A DNA stretch of 64,000 nt from Entomortierella parvispora (lineage: Eukaryota; Mortierellomycota; Mortierellomycetes; Mortierellales; Mortierellaceae). The position numbers were made by a program, and so were the translations under genes. Under the pieces are notes generated by a model, which made no database searches, was not told the DNA's origin, and worked only from the letters and a program-made list of their open reading frames with translations. Every line of letters begins with the position of its first letter. Position 1 is the first letter of the stretch. This document shows positions 21,159-33,815 of the stretch, piece by piece. The stretch lies in contig OY752146.1 in NCBI GenBank assembly GCA_963573315.1, forward strand, positions 2,542,001-2,606,000, written 5' to 3'.

Positions 21159-23681
21159 ATGAACAATGCGGGCATACACCAGCCCGCCGAGGTCGAGGAA
21201 CTGTACTCGAGTTGGGCGCTGCTAATCCTGACTGTCTTGCTGATCGGGGCCATGTGGACGTCCTACTACCTTCAGGTCCGCAAGGTCACCTCCATCCACG
21301 AGACCGTCATCTCTATCATGACTGGTAAAGAAAATGCACCGCCTTTTCAAGTTTGTTCAACCCACTTGGTGCAGCTAACGGGAAAAGAATGCGAGACTAA
21401 TGACTTCTGTGCCCTGGCATGCATACACCCGTCCTCTATCTATAGGCATGATTGTTGGGTTTATCATTCGAGTCGCTCCAGGAGAGATGGTCCAGGAGAT
21501 GGTGACTTTCAAACATACAGTGTTCTTCAATTTGCTCCTGCCTCCCATCATTCTTAATTCCGGCTACGAGATGAAGCAGGCACGCTTCTTTCGTAACCTC
21601 GGATCGATTCTTACGTTTGCGTTTGTGGGCACATTTATCTCGGCCTTGGTCGTGGGCACGTTGGTGTATCTGTTGTCTTTGACGGGTTTGGAGAGCCTTG
21701 AGTTGAGCTTTTTGGACAGCATGATCTTTGGAGCGGTCTTGTCGGCAACAGACCCGGTGACAATCCTGGCCATCTTCAATCAACTGAAGGTGGATCCCAA
21801 GCTGTACTCGGTCATTTTTGGAGAGAGTATCCTCAACGATGCCGTCTCGATTGTCATGTTTGAGTAAGTCTCAACAAAGGTTGGAGAAAAAAAACAGGCT
21901 TGGCACATCTGGAATTTTTGACGCTAATCAACTCTATGTCATTGCGCAATTATCTTTGATTTTTGTTGTTTCTCTTCTATTTGGGCAACTTTAGGACCCT
22001 GAAAAAGTACCGTGGAGAAGACTTTCATCTTGGAAACGTGGTGCACGGAGTGTGGACCTTCTTCTTTGTCTTTATCGTGTCGCTGATGATCGGGGCGTTG
22101 ATTGGACTGATCGCGGCGCTGGCGTTAAAGAAGACCAACATTCACCTGTACCCGGGTTTGGAATCGTGCCTGATTGCGTTGATGGCATACGGATCCTACT
22201 TCTTTTCGAACAGTGTTCATCTCTCGGGAATTGTATCGCTGCTGTTCTGTGGCATCACCCTCAAACATTACGCATACGAAAGCATGTCCCTGAGAAGCAA
22301 ACGGACGACCAAGAGTTTGTTCCAGGTTCTGGCGCAGTTGTCTGAGAACTTCATCTTTATTTACTTGGGCCTGACGCTGTTCACGGAGATGGACTTGGAC
22401 TACAAGCCGTTGTTTATCTTCTTTACCTTTGTAAGACTTTGGGAATTTGTTATCTGACGCTATTGTGCCTGGAAATGGAGGAATTAAGAGTATGGGATTT
22501 TGACATGGTTTCTTGCTATCCTTGCTTTTTAGGTCTTCATTTGCATTTCTCGTTACGCGGCCGTGTTCCCTCTGTCGTCCTTGATCAACATGATCTCTGT
22601 CTATGTCTTTAAGCGATCTGATACCCTTTCACGTCCCCACCAAGTCATGTTATTCTGGGCAGGATTACGCGGTGCTGTCGCATTTGCACTGGCGGCTGGA
22701 TTGGACGGAGTCAAGGAAAAGGCAGCACTGAAGACAACAATTCTGGTAGTCGTGGTCTTGTCTGTGATTGTCTTTGGAGGTACGACAGCTAGGATGTTGG
22801 CGATTTTGGGAGTCAAGATGAACTGTGTCGATTCCGAAGGCGAAAGTGAGGAGGACGAAGGAGGCGATGATTATTATGATCGGGACCGGGACAGAGAGAT
22901 TTATTTGGCTGACGATCCCTACGGACGCGGATCCGATGGTCAGGCCCTTTATTTGCAACCCTCCTTTTCCAACTCTGAGCTTTCGCTGCAATCCCGGCCT
23001 TCGGACGATGAGTATGTGGGAGGGAACGGAAGTGGATCATCGGGATCGTCGACTGGATCTGCGCCGGAACGTGGACCGTACAGCCATCATCACCACCAAT
23101 ACCAGCGAGATATCATGCCTCTCCCTGTGGCTTCGGCCAACCATCCAGATGATACCCATTGGTTCTTGTCATTTGATGACCGGTACCTGAAACCCATCTT
23201 TTCACGATCCAGACAATGGAACCGTAGCCGGAGAAAATTCTCTGGTCCAACTCTTCAGCAACATCACAGAAGTCATCGCGCGGCTCAAACATTAGGGGCC
23301 ATGCGAGGAGGCGCCTCAAGCATGACCACTGGGCGACACACCAGATTTGCGTCTGCAAACGGAACAACGTCGGGAGCAGCGGGAGCGACAGGAAATACCC
23401 TCGGGAGCTTTTTGAATGGACACGGAAGCAATAGTAACCTCATAGGGACCTTCAATTCTTCGACAGGTGTATCAGGTGGAGGTCGACGGTTGTCGACTGA
23501 TTTGATGGGTGACGAACTGGGGATGAGCCATGTCCGGCGGGAACTGGATCGACGGACCGCAGCGATCGGGGGAAGTCAACACGGCAGCAGTAGCAGTTTG
23601 AACAATCTCGGAAACACTACCAGCAACAACACCGGTAACACAAATAGTGGCTTGATCTCTGGAAAGATCCACGATATCTAA
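21159..23681 (+). CDS. NHX1: Endosomal/vacuolar Na+(K+)/H+ exchanger (CPA1, NHX1/NHE6 type)
   Basis: Four exons (21159-21324, 21446-21863, 21995-22430, 22533-23681) give 722 aa. The first 415 residues carry about a dozen hydrophobic segments and the CPA1 hallmarks in order: TVFFNLLLPPIILNSGYEM (the amiloride-site region), SATDPVTILAIF, GESILNDAVSIVMFE (ion-binding Asn-Asp pair) and FWAGLRGAVAFALA. This matches intracellular exchangers such as yeast Nhx1 and animal NHE6/9, which alkalinise late endosomes and control trafficking. The cytosolic tail of about 290 residues is long and unusual: an acidic SEGESEEDEGGDDYYDRD patch, a HHHHQYQ run, a basic SRSRQWNRSRRKF stretch and Ser/Gly/Asn filler. 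A tail Trp-Phe motif (HWFLSFDDRYLKPIFSR) is similar to the short conserved tail element of Nhx1-like proteins. Confidence 0.93.
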
Positions 23682-23689
23682 AAACAACA

Positions 23690-23695
23690 AATAAA
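23690..23695 (+). terminator. AATAAA polyadenylation signal of the exchanger gene
   Basis: Nine nt after the stop codon, within an A-rich stretch. Confidence 0.5.
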
Positions 23696-24117
23696 ACCCC
23701 TCATTACCATTCACTCCTTGTGTTTCTTGTCGTCTTTCTGCCACCCAGCGGTCTTTTTCACCTCCTAACCCCCTGCTTTTTTTTCTGCGGTTTTCATTTG
23801 TTCTCCATCAGTTTTCTAGCTTTCCGTTATTCCGCGGTTATGATTACTTGTGTGTCCCTGTCCTCCTTGCCTCCTATCCATCTTACCTCCTCACTTATAC
23901 CTGCTCAAAATAAAAAGAAACTGGGGTCGAAACATGAAAAAGATACAAAAAGGCAAACTGGGAAGAAGGGTGACCGTCGCGGGTACATGTGGTTCACTCT
24001 CTTTACCGTCGAATAAAAGGCACAATCGCGTTTTTTTCCTTTTCCATCATCATCATCTTTTCTCCCTTTCGCACTCGCCACAACTGGATAGAAAACGTTA
24101 GTGCAAACTGCCCTTCC

Positions 24118-24147
24118 CAAACAAACAAACAAACAAACAAACAAACA
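24118..24147. repeat. AAAC tetranucleotide repeat
   Basis: About seven tandem copies, just left of the balanced-composition block. Confidence 0.8.
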
Positions 24148-24195
24148 AGCGAGATGCGATTGACCATCCTTGCCGCCATTAGTATTGCCGACGTC

Positions 24196-24930
24196 CATCT
24201 CTACTTCGGGTATCGCCCCTCCTCCTACTCTTGAGCAGCTTTACCACAAATGCGATGGCTCCCGTCTCGGCTGCAACACCAAGAGACCAAAGACGGCAAC
24301 CTTGCAGGCGGTTTCGCCTCCTGGCTGATAATAGTTGAGAGAGATCTTATTATCAAGAACCCTCCACCCAGTTTTGTCCCATCCCCGCTCGACGTAAAGA
24401 CATTCCTCCCATGTATTGCTTCTGCTAATTTTACTGATCATGAAATCTATATCGACCACCGTGCTTCCCGATGATTACTGCTGGATCCAGGCCGCCAAGT
24501 GCTTTTTATGTACGTCGAGAACGGAACCACACCATGCTGCCTGTACACGTTGTAACAGGTGCGCGCGTCTGAACCTGGATTTCTGATGGAGGGGCGTGAT
24601 CGACTCCAGAGGCACTATTTTGATGCGAATTCTCAGTTCTTGGCGTACTATGGCGAGGTGCGTCAACGCACCAGCGATCAACAAGAGGGCCATATGGAGA
24701 GCTGGAGCCAAAAGAGGATCAAAAACAACCCTGCAATCGTTGACAGGGTCGAGAGAGCGAAAACGAGATCCATTAAAAGATGACTACTCAATCTGTAGTG
24801 CCTCGGTCTACTCAGCTACGCGTCTCGCTAAAGCCCGTCTCCGTCTCGGCGATGGATTTAGATCCTACAACAAACTCGTGGAATAAACCGACGCGCTGGG
24901 ACTCAATTGAAGCTAGCAGCCTCGCCGACT
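24196..24930 (+). pseudogene. Possible remnants of coding sequence, unknown family
   Basis: Short plus-strand open pieces are strung together in different frames. One at about 24217-24320 contains YHKCDGSRLGCNT, reminiscent of half of a fungal Zn2-Cys6 cluster. One at about 24450-24560 has a CFLC ... CTRC spacing. One at 24580-24780 contains RHYFDANSQFLAYYGE, and one at 24780-24932 runs from an ATG to TAA (50 aa). No pair of splice sites joins all of them, and stops intervene. They may be decayed exons, an undetected small multi-exon gene, or chance in even-composition DNA. Confidence 0.22.
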
Positions 24931-25084
24931 AACATTCCTAACAGACGCTATTGTAGTTATACTTCCATTGATAATGAATTCCCCTTGGATTTTCAAGAAT
25001 CGGCCATTGATAAAGGGTAGATCTACTGAAATGTTATGGACGGATGACTGCCATGAGGCGAGTTTATTATCTGGATAAACACTC

Positions 25085-28000
25085 TTAGTTTTCAAGTTTG
25101 ACTTGTTGGTTGTGGAGTGAAGGAAGCGGAGGTCGCTTGGCAGACATGGGAGGTCCTCCTGACCCAGGAGGGGTCGAGATCGACAAAGGTGCCACCATGG
25201 CCATATCAATTGAGCCATGATCCCGACGTATGCCATTGGGGTCGTGATGGTGCTGCTGCTGTTGTGGTGGTGGTGGTGGTGGACCGTCGGCCTGTCGACG
25301 GCCATACATGGCTGCAACACCTCGCTGCTGCTGGTGCTGTTGCTGCTGGTACGTTGTCGACCCAGGGGGGTATGAATACGGTGCAGAACCATAAGGCGTT
25401 GGCGGTCCAGAACGCGAACCTGCCTCACCGAAATATCCTCCTTGATCACGGCCAAATTCCTCTCGACCCCGAGGGGATGCTGGTTCATGATGAAGTGGAG
25501 GTGGACGCACAGATCGGAAAGAGGAGGACGACATCTCGTCCCGGCCAAACGAATCCGTAGGTCCATGACCACTGCCCGCAGAATAATGGTATCTTGGGCT
25601 CATCTCTGCTGTAGTTGGGGTACGTGAAGGCGGGGACATGGACCGTCGATGAAGGTCGCGTGTCATGACCTTGGGTGGCAAAGGTGCGCCGCCTCCGTAT
25701 CTCGCCTGTCGTTCTTGAGACCTCTTCTCGGTCTCATAGTCCATGGAGCTATAAGATCGCGCTGGCATGTACTCTCTTGGATCACCTCCTTCCTTGCCAG
25801 ACATCCCATCACGAGATGGCTCCCGCTCGTGGTAAGAACTGGTCCGGGAAGGTATTCTCTCGACTCCTACCATCCCTCCTGCTCCATAGGGATGCACGCG
25901 TTCATTGGGAGGCGCCGCTCCCGAAGCCGCGGGTCCGCCATTCGAAGGTGGGGGACCGGGTCCATCAAAAGGTCGTGAAACAAATCCCTTTTCCCTTCCA
26001 TAAGACTCGTGTCTGCTTGCTCCTCGAGGTTCCACTGGATCCTGCTGAAATGACCTAGAACGTTGGTCTCCGCCTCCGTTACCCCCCACCCCCCAAGGAC
26101 TCACAGGAGGTCGAGAACGATCATACTCTGTCGTGGATCGACGCATCGGTTCCCGCTCTGCCTCTGGACGACGACCATTGGGATTTGATCTAGGCACGGG
26201 GTCTGAATTAGGGGGAGGAGGGTGTCCTGAGGGAAATCCTGAAGGTGGCAACACCTCTCGACCGTTAGGGTCGTTTGGATACTGTGTTGGCGGTCCTCCG
26301 TAGCTAGAAAGTGGGCGTGTCATTGAACGGTTGGGGCCTTCGTTTCCAGCCATCTCGCGCGGGTTCCCTTGCTCTCCTCGATTCTCGTGTGGCGGATAAG
26401 AAGCACTGCCTCCGTTACGATGCCACGCATCCATGGTCATGGTGCGGGGAGGTGGCATAGACGAGGGCGCAGCATGGTCTGGTGGATAAGATGCCGATGG
26501 GGGGCCACGACCAGTCGAGGGCGAAGACCAGCTTGGATGGCGCATCCGTGCATCTTGGGGTCGTTGTTGATGCTCTGGTCCCCATTGTCCGACGCCGTCG
26601 GGTCCTGCTCGCTGAGGGCCCCACTCTGACCGCGGTGAGGTAGGTGACGGACGTTTCGTATCATGTCCATGTGCAGGGTAGTCTGACTGAGAATGCATCA
26701 GTCTTGGTCGAGAGGGTGGTCGATGCTGGTCTGGTGCATAGGAACCTTCGGGGTACCGTCCAGCGGCCAAAGGTCCTCCATCGACAGCCTGACGAGAGTG
26801 TGGGCTACCATGCGATGGATATTCTCCGGGGGGCATCTCTGGAAGCTCATGGCCCTGATGTCCCTGATGTGACCACGATGCAGCGTGTCTCGGTACTGCG
26901 GGCGCAATGGGTCGCTTGTCTGAGCCGCCGGGTCCTCCTATGACCATTGGACCTGACCCGGACCTTGGAGGGAATGTCGAGGTTGGAGAATGAGGTCCAG
27001 CGCTTGGTGGTTGACTTTGAGCATACGACGAATGAGAGTATGAACGTGCATGCTGTCCATGATAGTTGACTTCATCCTTAATGGCACCAGGAGGTGTAAT
27101 AGCTCGTCGATCCGCTGTGTTACTTCGGTGCACAAAGCTCATGGGTGCAGATGCAGTGGACGTGCCTGGGTATCTGGGGTGACTTTCTGACTCGCGAGGG
27201 GGGTAAGGCGCTCCGATCTCTCTAGGAGGTATCCTGCTGTGGATGCCAGTAGGTGCTGGGCCTAGATTTGGTGCCGAACGAGGCATCATCATGGAAGACT
27301 TTGAATCCTTCGGCTTTTGGGTTGTCGGTGATATCACCATGGGAGAAGTAGGTGAGGGTGACCTCGTGAAACCAGAAGAGGGGTGGTTGGAGTCTCCATG
27401 ACTATTATCCTGCATCGATGGCCCGCCATTCGAAGGATCCACCATTCCATCGTTCGAATGACCAGACTCATCCTCTGGTGAAGGTGTCCTCGCCTCATTT
27501 CCATGGGCAGCTGATGATCCTGAGGATGGTCCTGGATAGCCGCTGCACCTGTTGTGTCCAAAATCCAATCGCAAGTGGCGCGTTAATGCGTCCTGGCGGA
27601 CGAAATTCCTGTGGCATTCGGGACAGCTGTAGGGCTTGATCCTCCAGTGAGTTCTCATGTGACGATTGCAATCGTGGAGCCTGGAGAATGCACGGGCGCT
27701 ATTGGGATACGAATTTAAAAAAGGTTAGGAGAGATTCAAACGTCAACATGTCATCTTCAACCCCATCTTTAGAATGTTGGGTTGTCTCAACGGTCTTACC
27801 AGTGAGTAAAAGAGCAGACAAAGGGTCGCTCTTGTGTATGAGTTCTTTGATGCGACTTGAGGTTGAAGGGCCGAGTAAAGTACTTGTCGCATTGAGGACA
27901 CTTGTGCCTCGCAGGTGTGGTTCTCTTCTTGCTGCTTCCATTATTGACTCCAGAGCTGGTGGCGGTATCTGGCTCGCCTTCACCATCGCCTTCACCCTCA

Positions 28001-28827
28001 TCACCCTCGGCCTGACCCTCATCTTCCTCAGATCCATTGCCATCTCCAGAATTGTCCATAGGGTCCTCCTCTTCTTGCTTGAGACGACCATATGATTCTG
28101 AGCCCATGGGTCTGTATTCCCAACGAGTTTGAGGTTGCTGGCTCCCATCGCTATTGTTGTTGACATTGTCTCCATTGAATTGGTGACGCGACACGTCTTT
28201 GTGGTTGCCGTTTAGATCGGGATTAGACGAATTTCCCGGTCGGGAGGGGGTGCTGGGAGGGTGGTTACTGCTGCTGCTATTGTTGTTATTGTTGTTGATG
28301 TTGCTATTGCTGTTGGTGTTGTGATAAGGGTCCATGCCTTGGCGGTATCCACTCTCTTCTTCGAAATCGCCATCCTCTTCCATTAGTTCATCAACGTTTT
28401 CTTCGCTATCCTCATCCCTCTCGTTCTCGTCGCCAAGGCTATCCTCAGCATCCATGCTGTGGTCTTTTTGACGTTGGTCGTGGGCAGTGGAGTATCGAAT
28501 ATTGCTTTGGTGCTGTTGATGTACAAAGCTTCCTTGCTTGGACCTCTGATCCATGTCCTGGTGCTGGAAACGCGTCCTGTCTGTTGGACGATCACTCTGG
28601 TTGTCCGCAGCGTGACTGGGATGAATCTCTGCTGCATCTACTGGACCCATGGCGGCGGTGTTGGTATCGGATCGAGAAATATGGCTGTTGTAGCCCTCAA
28701 TGGGCCTCTTTTGGAACGGAGCCGACCGGGACTCTTCGCGTGAAGAGGACAAGGTCAGGGGAGACTGTGCGACGGTCACGGCGGAAGGTCTGAAAGTAGG
28801 GGATTGTGGGAGGTCTAGAACGGGCAT
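25085..28827 (-). CDS. Crz1-like C2H2 zinc-finger transcription factor
   Basis: Two exons on the minus strand, 27800-28827 and 25085-27698, give 1213 aa. The intron falls inside finger 2. Residues 1-300 are polar, with Asn- and Asp/Glu-rich runs. Three tandem fingers lie at about 312-395: [21 protein letters not shown], then [21 protein letters not shown], then [19 protein letters not shown]. The [20 protein letters not shown] core and the third finger with its altered last His spacing match Crz1/CrzA, the calcineurin-responsive factor of fungal calcium and cation stress. The following 800 residues are Pro/Ser/Gly-rich without a fold. I could not find a clear PxIxIT calcineurin-docking site by eye (APLSIST near the C-terminus is only loosely similar). 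Start 28827 is preceded by an in-frame stop; a 5' noncoding exon is possible given the 6-kb upstream region. Confidence 0.82.
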
Positions 28828-29062
28828 AGGACCTCTGTGTTAGCTAATAATCGTGGGAAGAAGAAGGGGAGAAGAAGGGGGGAGGGAGGAAAGATGGGAA
28901 GGGGAAGGGCGCGGCAAGAGGGCGATGCAGTGCAGTTGCAGTGCAATGTAGTCAGTGCAGCAGTGCGATGCAGCGCACAGCGACGAATCGGGAGGACGAA
29001 ATCAAAAACGTCCATCGATTTTGTCCTTTTGTTTTTTTCCGTCATTGTGCGCGGGAATGAGG

Positions 29063-29084
29063 GGTGGTGGTGGTGGTGGTGGTG
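29063..29084. repeat. GGT trinucleotide repeat
   Basis: About seven tandem units within the purine-rich leader region of the Crz1-like gene. Confidence 0.75.
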
Positions 29085-30478
29085 GGAGGGAGAGGAGGGG
29101 GGGTAAACACAAAGGATGACAGGGAGGGGAAGGGGGACAAGAGATACAGGCAGACAGACAAACAGACAGATTGGCAGGCAGAAAGAAAGAAGGAGGTAAC
29201 GCGAGGAGGCAGTAAGATTCGCCCATTTCCTCTGCCGCTGCAAGTCTGCAGATTCGTCCACTGCAGGCAGAACAAGAAAAGAAACTGGAGACAGACAAGG
29301 CGTTCCAATGGTCGTCATTGGGGTCATATTTTTTGTTCTCCCTACCTAAACTGTTTGGAGTGGATTGCATAGGTCAACTCCTGATTCGCGTGCGGTCGAT
29401 AGGATGACGATGCTCTGCTGCTGTTTGCCGCTGCCCCTGGAGGATTGGATTGAACGGGTCGTAGTCTGGTAGCCTGGTCAATTGCCCCTTCTATTTATAT
29501 GCAAGTCCCTGGCGACACTTTTCTTATTTTCCCTTTTTCTGCGAGGATACAAAGATGCGAAAAACGTGTGAGTGGGGCATGCTTATGAGATAATGACGAG
29601 AGATAGGAACATGATGTGTGTTGATGGCTGTAGTGAATGTCAGCGAGGAGAAGGACAGGGAAAAGGGGATGGTCATGGACCCAGGCCGTTCTTTTTTCCC
29701 GTTCATCTCGCACCCTCTCACTTGTTCCCTTTCCTTTGGGTCTCTTTTCCCAAAGAAGGAGAGCTGTTAGCCGAGACTCGTTGAACAGAGAAAACAAGCT
29801 CATGGGGGGTGGAATACAGGAGGAGAGTCTGAAAGATGGGGCCGAGGGGACAACCCAGGAGGGCCCAGGAGCATGCAAAGAAGGGAGGAACACGGAACAG
29901 AGAAAAAAAACCACGCGCATCGCGCATCCATTCAGCCACAGGGACCAAGGGAGTCCCGCAGGACGAGATATGAACGTCGACAAAAAAACTTCGTGCTTAT
30001 TAAAACAACGAGAGGACGAGGTGCAGGAGAGTGGCAACGTGTGATCGAAGGCGTACAAGAAGGGCAGGAAAGAGGGTTCAGGCGCAGGCTGTAGGGGCAC
30101 GATTTGGTTTGGTTTGGTTGGACCGTCGAAAAAGCAACGGGCAGGCGGCTCTGATGCACCACTCCAACACAGCCTCAAGGCAACGTCGACAATCAAATAG
30201 AGAAAAGCTAGATAGATTGACACGAGGCAAACACGGACGGGTCCGGGAGAACAAAAGAGAAAAAAAAGAAGGGTGGTGGTGATGAAGGATGGGGGGAGGA
30301 ATACAAGGGAAGGGTTGAACAAAAGCAAATGGATACGAGATTTGCGGACAAGGTGAGCGCGAGGCCGGCAGTAAAGGGCAAGCAAGGAAGGAAAGATAGT
30401 AACACCGACCGAGAAAGAACAGAGAGAGAATTGGGCTGACAAAGGCCGCATCAAGGAGAGGAGGGGCGAGGAGGTGAC

Positions 30479-30712
30479 TGTGTGTGTATGTGTGTCTGTG
30501 TGTGATGTGTATGGACGTCCATACACAACAGAGGATACAATGCAGTGTGTGGGAATGGACCAATGGACAAATGGACAAGGATGAAGGAGATGATGGCTGC
30601 GGTTTACCAGAAGAGGGCAATGTGCCTGATGCAGACAGCTGTGCGTGTGTGTGTGAATACGGGAGTGTGCTGTGTATGTGTGCAAGTGTGTGTGCGAGTG
30701 TGCGAGTGTGCG
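30479..30712. repeat. GT-rich microsatellite cluster
   Basis: Two blocks of interrupted GT/TG runs (30479-30510 and about 30640-30712) separated by purine-rich sequence. Confidence 0.7.
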
Positions 30713-31027
30713 AATTGCTGTGCTGGGTCGAGGTGTGGAGAGGAGGGAATGGACCGAGGAAAGGACGGATTAGGCTGAGGATGGGAGCATGTGGGTGGAT
30801 TGATTGACAAGAGGAAAGAAGGAAGGAAGAGAGGGGGGCGAAAGAGCGAAGGAAAGGAAGGAAAGGAAGGAAAGAGTACAGCAGAGCATAGCACACAATA
30901 GACTACCACGCAACGCAAGCCAAGGAAAGGAAAGAAGGGAAGGAGCAGAACCAGACTAGGCCCATCGTCAGCCAAGAGAAGACTCGCCCAGAGCGCAGAC
31001 TCGACATGGGAAAAACAGGGACGACGA

Positions 31028-31113
31028 CGGGCAGACGGGCAGACAAGAAGGCAGGCAGGCAGACAGGCAGAACAGGCAGACAGGAAGACAAACAGACAGA
31101 CAGGCAGGCAGGC
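31028..31113. repeat. CAGG/CAGA tetranucleotide repeat region
   Basis: Imperfect tandem CAGG and CAGA units, noncoding. Confidence 0.75.
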
Positions 31114-33766
31114 AGCAATTGAATTGGACAGAACAGAGCTGGGCAGGGGATGGGAACGCGCGCGTTGTCTGCACTCTGACGCTGAGCTGTGTGAGCGGGG
31201 CGCGTCCTTCCCTTCGTCCTCCTTCTGCTCTCTGATTGAAACGGGAATGAATAGAGGGGGGGAATTGCAGACTGTGGCTGTGTGTGTGTGTGCGTGCTTT
31301 CCTTCTTTTTTAATATATCAGTCCATCATTCAATTCTTGCAATTTCTCCTGCCTGCCTGCCCCAAAGAATGGACGGGCGGACACATGGGGCGGACAGGGC
31401 GACAAACGGGCGAGGTGGTTGCCCCCAGTTGATCCACTGTGGATCGTGGCAGATGCAACGCCATGGTCCCCCGATGGGATCTTACTGCACAGCACAATCG
31501 TTCCGCTCGTTAGAATGGGATGGGCGAGAAAACAGAGAGCACGAGCAAGAGGTCGACTCCCTTTGCCAAGAAGAAGAATGGGAAAGCGAGGTCGGTTCAT
31601 TCCCCGTTCATTGTATTCCTCCGGGGAATAAACTTGACGAGATGGAATAAGAGACTGCCGAGAGACTGGATGGAAAAAGTGAGAAAATGAGAGGACGAGG
31701 AGGGTGCAGGCGAGGTGGGGCGACCAAGAAGGTGCCAGTTAGTCTAGTTCATTCCTCCCTCCTCTCTCCCCTTCCCTCTTCTCTCTCACACACATTTTCC
31801 CCCCACGCAAGAACAACACATCAACAAAACAACAAACTGCGGACAAAAAGACAAAGTCAAACTTTCTTCGATACCCCTTCTGTTGTCGCGGCTCTCTATT
31901 TTTTCGTTTGGTTTCTTCCATTCTGTGGCTGTGAGTGACCAAAAAGTTAGTAAGCAGAGCATGGGTGTGTTTGGAGAAAGAGAACAAAGGGAGAGGGGGA
32001 GTTTGTGGATGTGTGCTCAGTCTGTGTGCAAACCAAGCAATATTCATTCATTCGCGTAGCGTCGCAACTGAACATCATGAGCTGAAATCGATCAACACAC
32101 ACACACACACATGCAGCAACAACAGGAACAACAACAACAAACGACCAACATAGAAACATGGCTGTCTCTCTTCACGTCATGTTCTTCAAAAAAAAAACTT
32201 GAAGAACCCTAGGTCATTGCCCCAATTTCATCCCTTTTGCCCTGTTTTCAAAAAAGAGGAAACAGAGATCATCTCATTTTCCGATTACTTCCCCTTCTAG
32301 CTTCAAAAAAAACAGTAGCGCATCGTGTTCTTTCCCTTGCTCTGCCTCAATTGCATTCTTGCAGACTTCAATAATTCACATAAAGACGATGAAGGGAAAT
32401 CAAAGAGGAAGGGAAGCAAAGCCATGTCCATGGACCCGTCGTACAAGGGCCTGGGCCTTCGGAGCAAATATCCATTGGAATAGCTTGACTTTCAAGAGGA
32501 AAATACAAAGTAAAATCGTAAAATCGCCCTAACTTTGAAAAGAAAACGACCAAAGTGGACGACAGGCCCGGATTGTCTCCTTTTTGAGAGTGGAAGATGT
32601 TGATCAGGCTCACATCACCAATGCTCCCCTCTCCCATCCCTCACGATCCTCTACAACACGCACTTCTGTGTCTACGATGGACACCGCTTCGGACAACCCT
32701 ATCTTCTATCTGCTGCTCTTGTTTGTTTTTGTTTTCTCTGTCCCCCTTTGCCAATTGCATGCCAATCATGAATTAGGCACGGTCTTATTAGCTACGCTGC
32801 ATCCAAAATGGCCCAATGGGCGAATGAGAGTGGGATACATGCTGCATCCCTCATTGCCGGCTCCTTCTTTCCCTTTCGCGAATGAGCTTGTAGACAGTCG
32901 AGAAGAAAGTAAAGACACAAACTCGAACATCAGCCCCACCTAGACCATTGACAGCAAACCCTGAAGGCATCTCATTTCCAATTCTGTTTTTCTTTTTTTT
33001 TCTCTCTCTCTCTCATGATTGTGCATGCTCGCTATTGTTTTGATGCAGTCTTGGTGATTGCTTCTCTGTCATGCAGCTCTCTGTCTCTCTCTCTCTCCCT
33101 GCTGCTGCAATGCACCACACACGAGGAAAAAACCCTCGTCATCTTGCCTCCGCCCTCGCCCCATCTGCTGGCATCGCACATTTCGCTTCTTTGCACAGTA
33201 ATTTTTTTGTTCTAGTTATGCAGCTTGTGCATCGCAAAAAAACAAAATGAATAAAACAGGGTTAGCTGGGGGCTGCGTACAAACCCAATGTACCCTCCCA
33301 GTTCCTGAGCTCCCAATGTTACACGCCGTCATGAATGAACTTTGTGTTCAGGGAGCGAAGCAAGCGCTGGTTTTTTTTTTTCTCGCGCTTTTTTGTTGCT
33401 CACTCTCATGCCGGCCCCCCACTCGACGTTCCATTTTTCCAAAACAAAAATGAGCAGCGGAGACGATCGTCAATCCTCCTTCAATTGCCTTCTCTCCGTC
33501 TCTTGTCCTTTGCTCTCTTGGCTCATCTTATTTCTGTCGATGTTGTTGTTGTCGTCGTTGTTGTGTTGCTCCTGTTGGACTCTAAAAGCACATGGAAAGC
33601 AATTCATCTTGTTTTGCGCCATTGGTCTTGAAAAGTTGGCTTGGCCTCCTCCACCTGCTGACTTTGGTGCCCAAGGGGGGGCCAAACAATAACAACACAA
33701 CAATCACCCGTCATTCTAGCCTCGCGTTCAACAACATCCAACAGAGTTGGGGAAATCACTCACTCA

Positions 33767-33815
33767 CTCACACACGCACACGCACACGCACGCACACACA
33801 AACACAAACACTCAC
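33767..33815. repeat. CA microsatellite
   Basis: Interrupted CACACG/CACACA run in noncoding DNA. Confidence 0.7.

Larger units (their letters stand above)
23696..25084. other. 1.4-kb convergent intergenic region
   Basis: Between the stops of the exchanger (plus) and the Crz1-like gene (minus). It contains an AAAC repeat at 24118-24147 and, from about 24190 to 24930, sequence of balanced composition with several short open frames (separate entry). No RNA gene is recognised. Confidence 0.5.

Noticed and set aside
25117-28095. Plus-strand frames opposite the Crz1-like gene
   Set aside because: Shadows of a GC-biased coding exon; the minus strand carries the zinc fingers.
29495-30685. 396-codon open frame on the minus strand
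   Set aside because: It is made of Ser/Leu/Pro/His/Thr runs read through CT, GT and CA repeats. Other frames are equally open, no domain is visible, and it fits a pyrimidine-rich leader.
32584-32943. Plus-strand 119-codon frame with a hydrophobic segment (possible small secreted protein)
   Set aside because: The hydrophobic run is T-rich noncoding sequence, is not N-terminal, has no cysteine pattern, and no other support exists.
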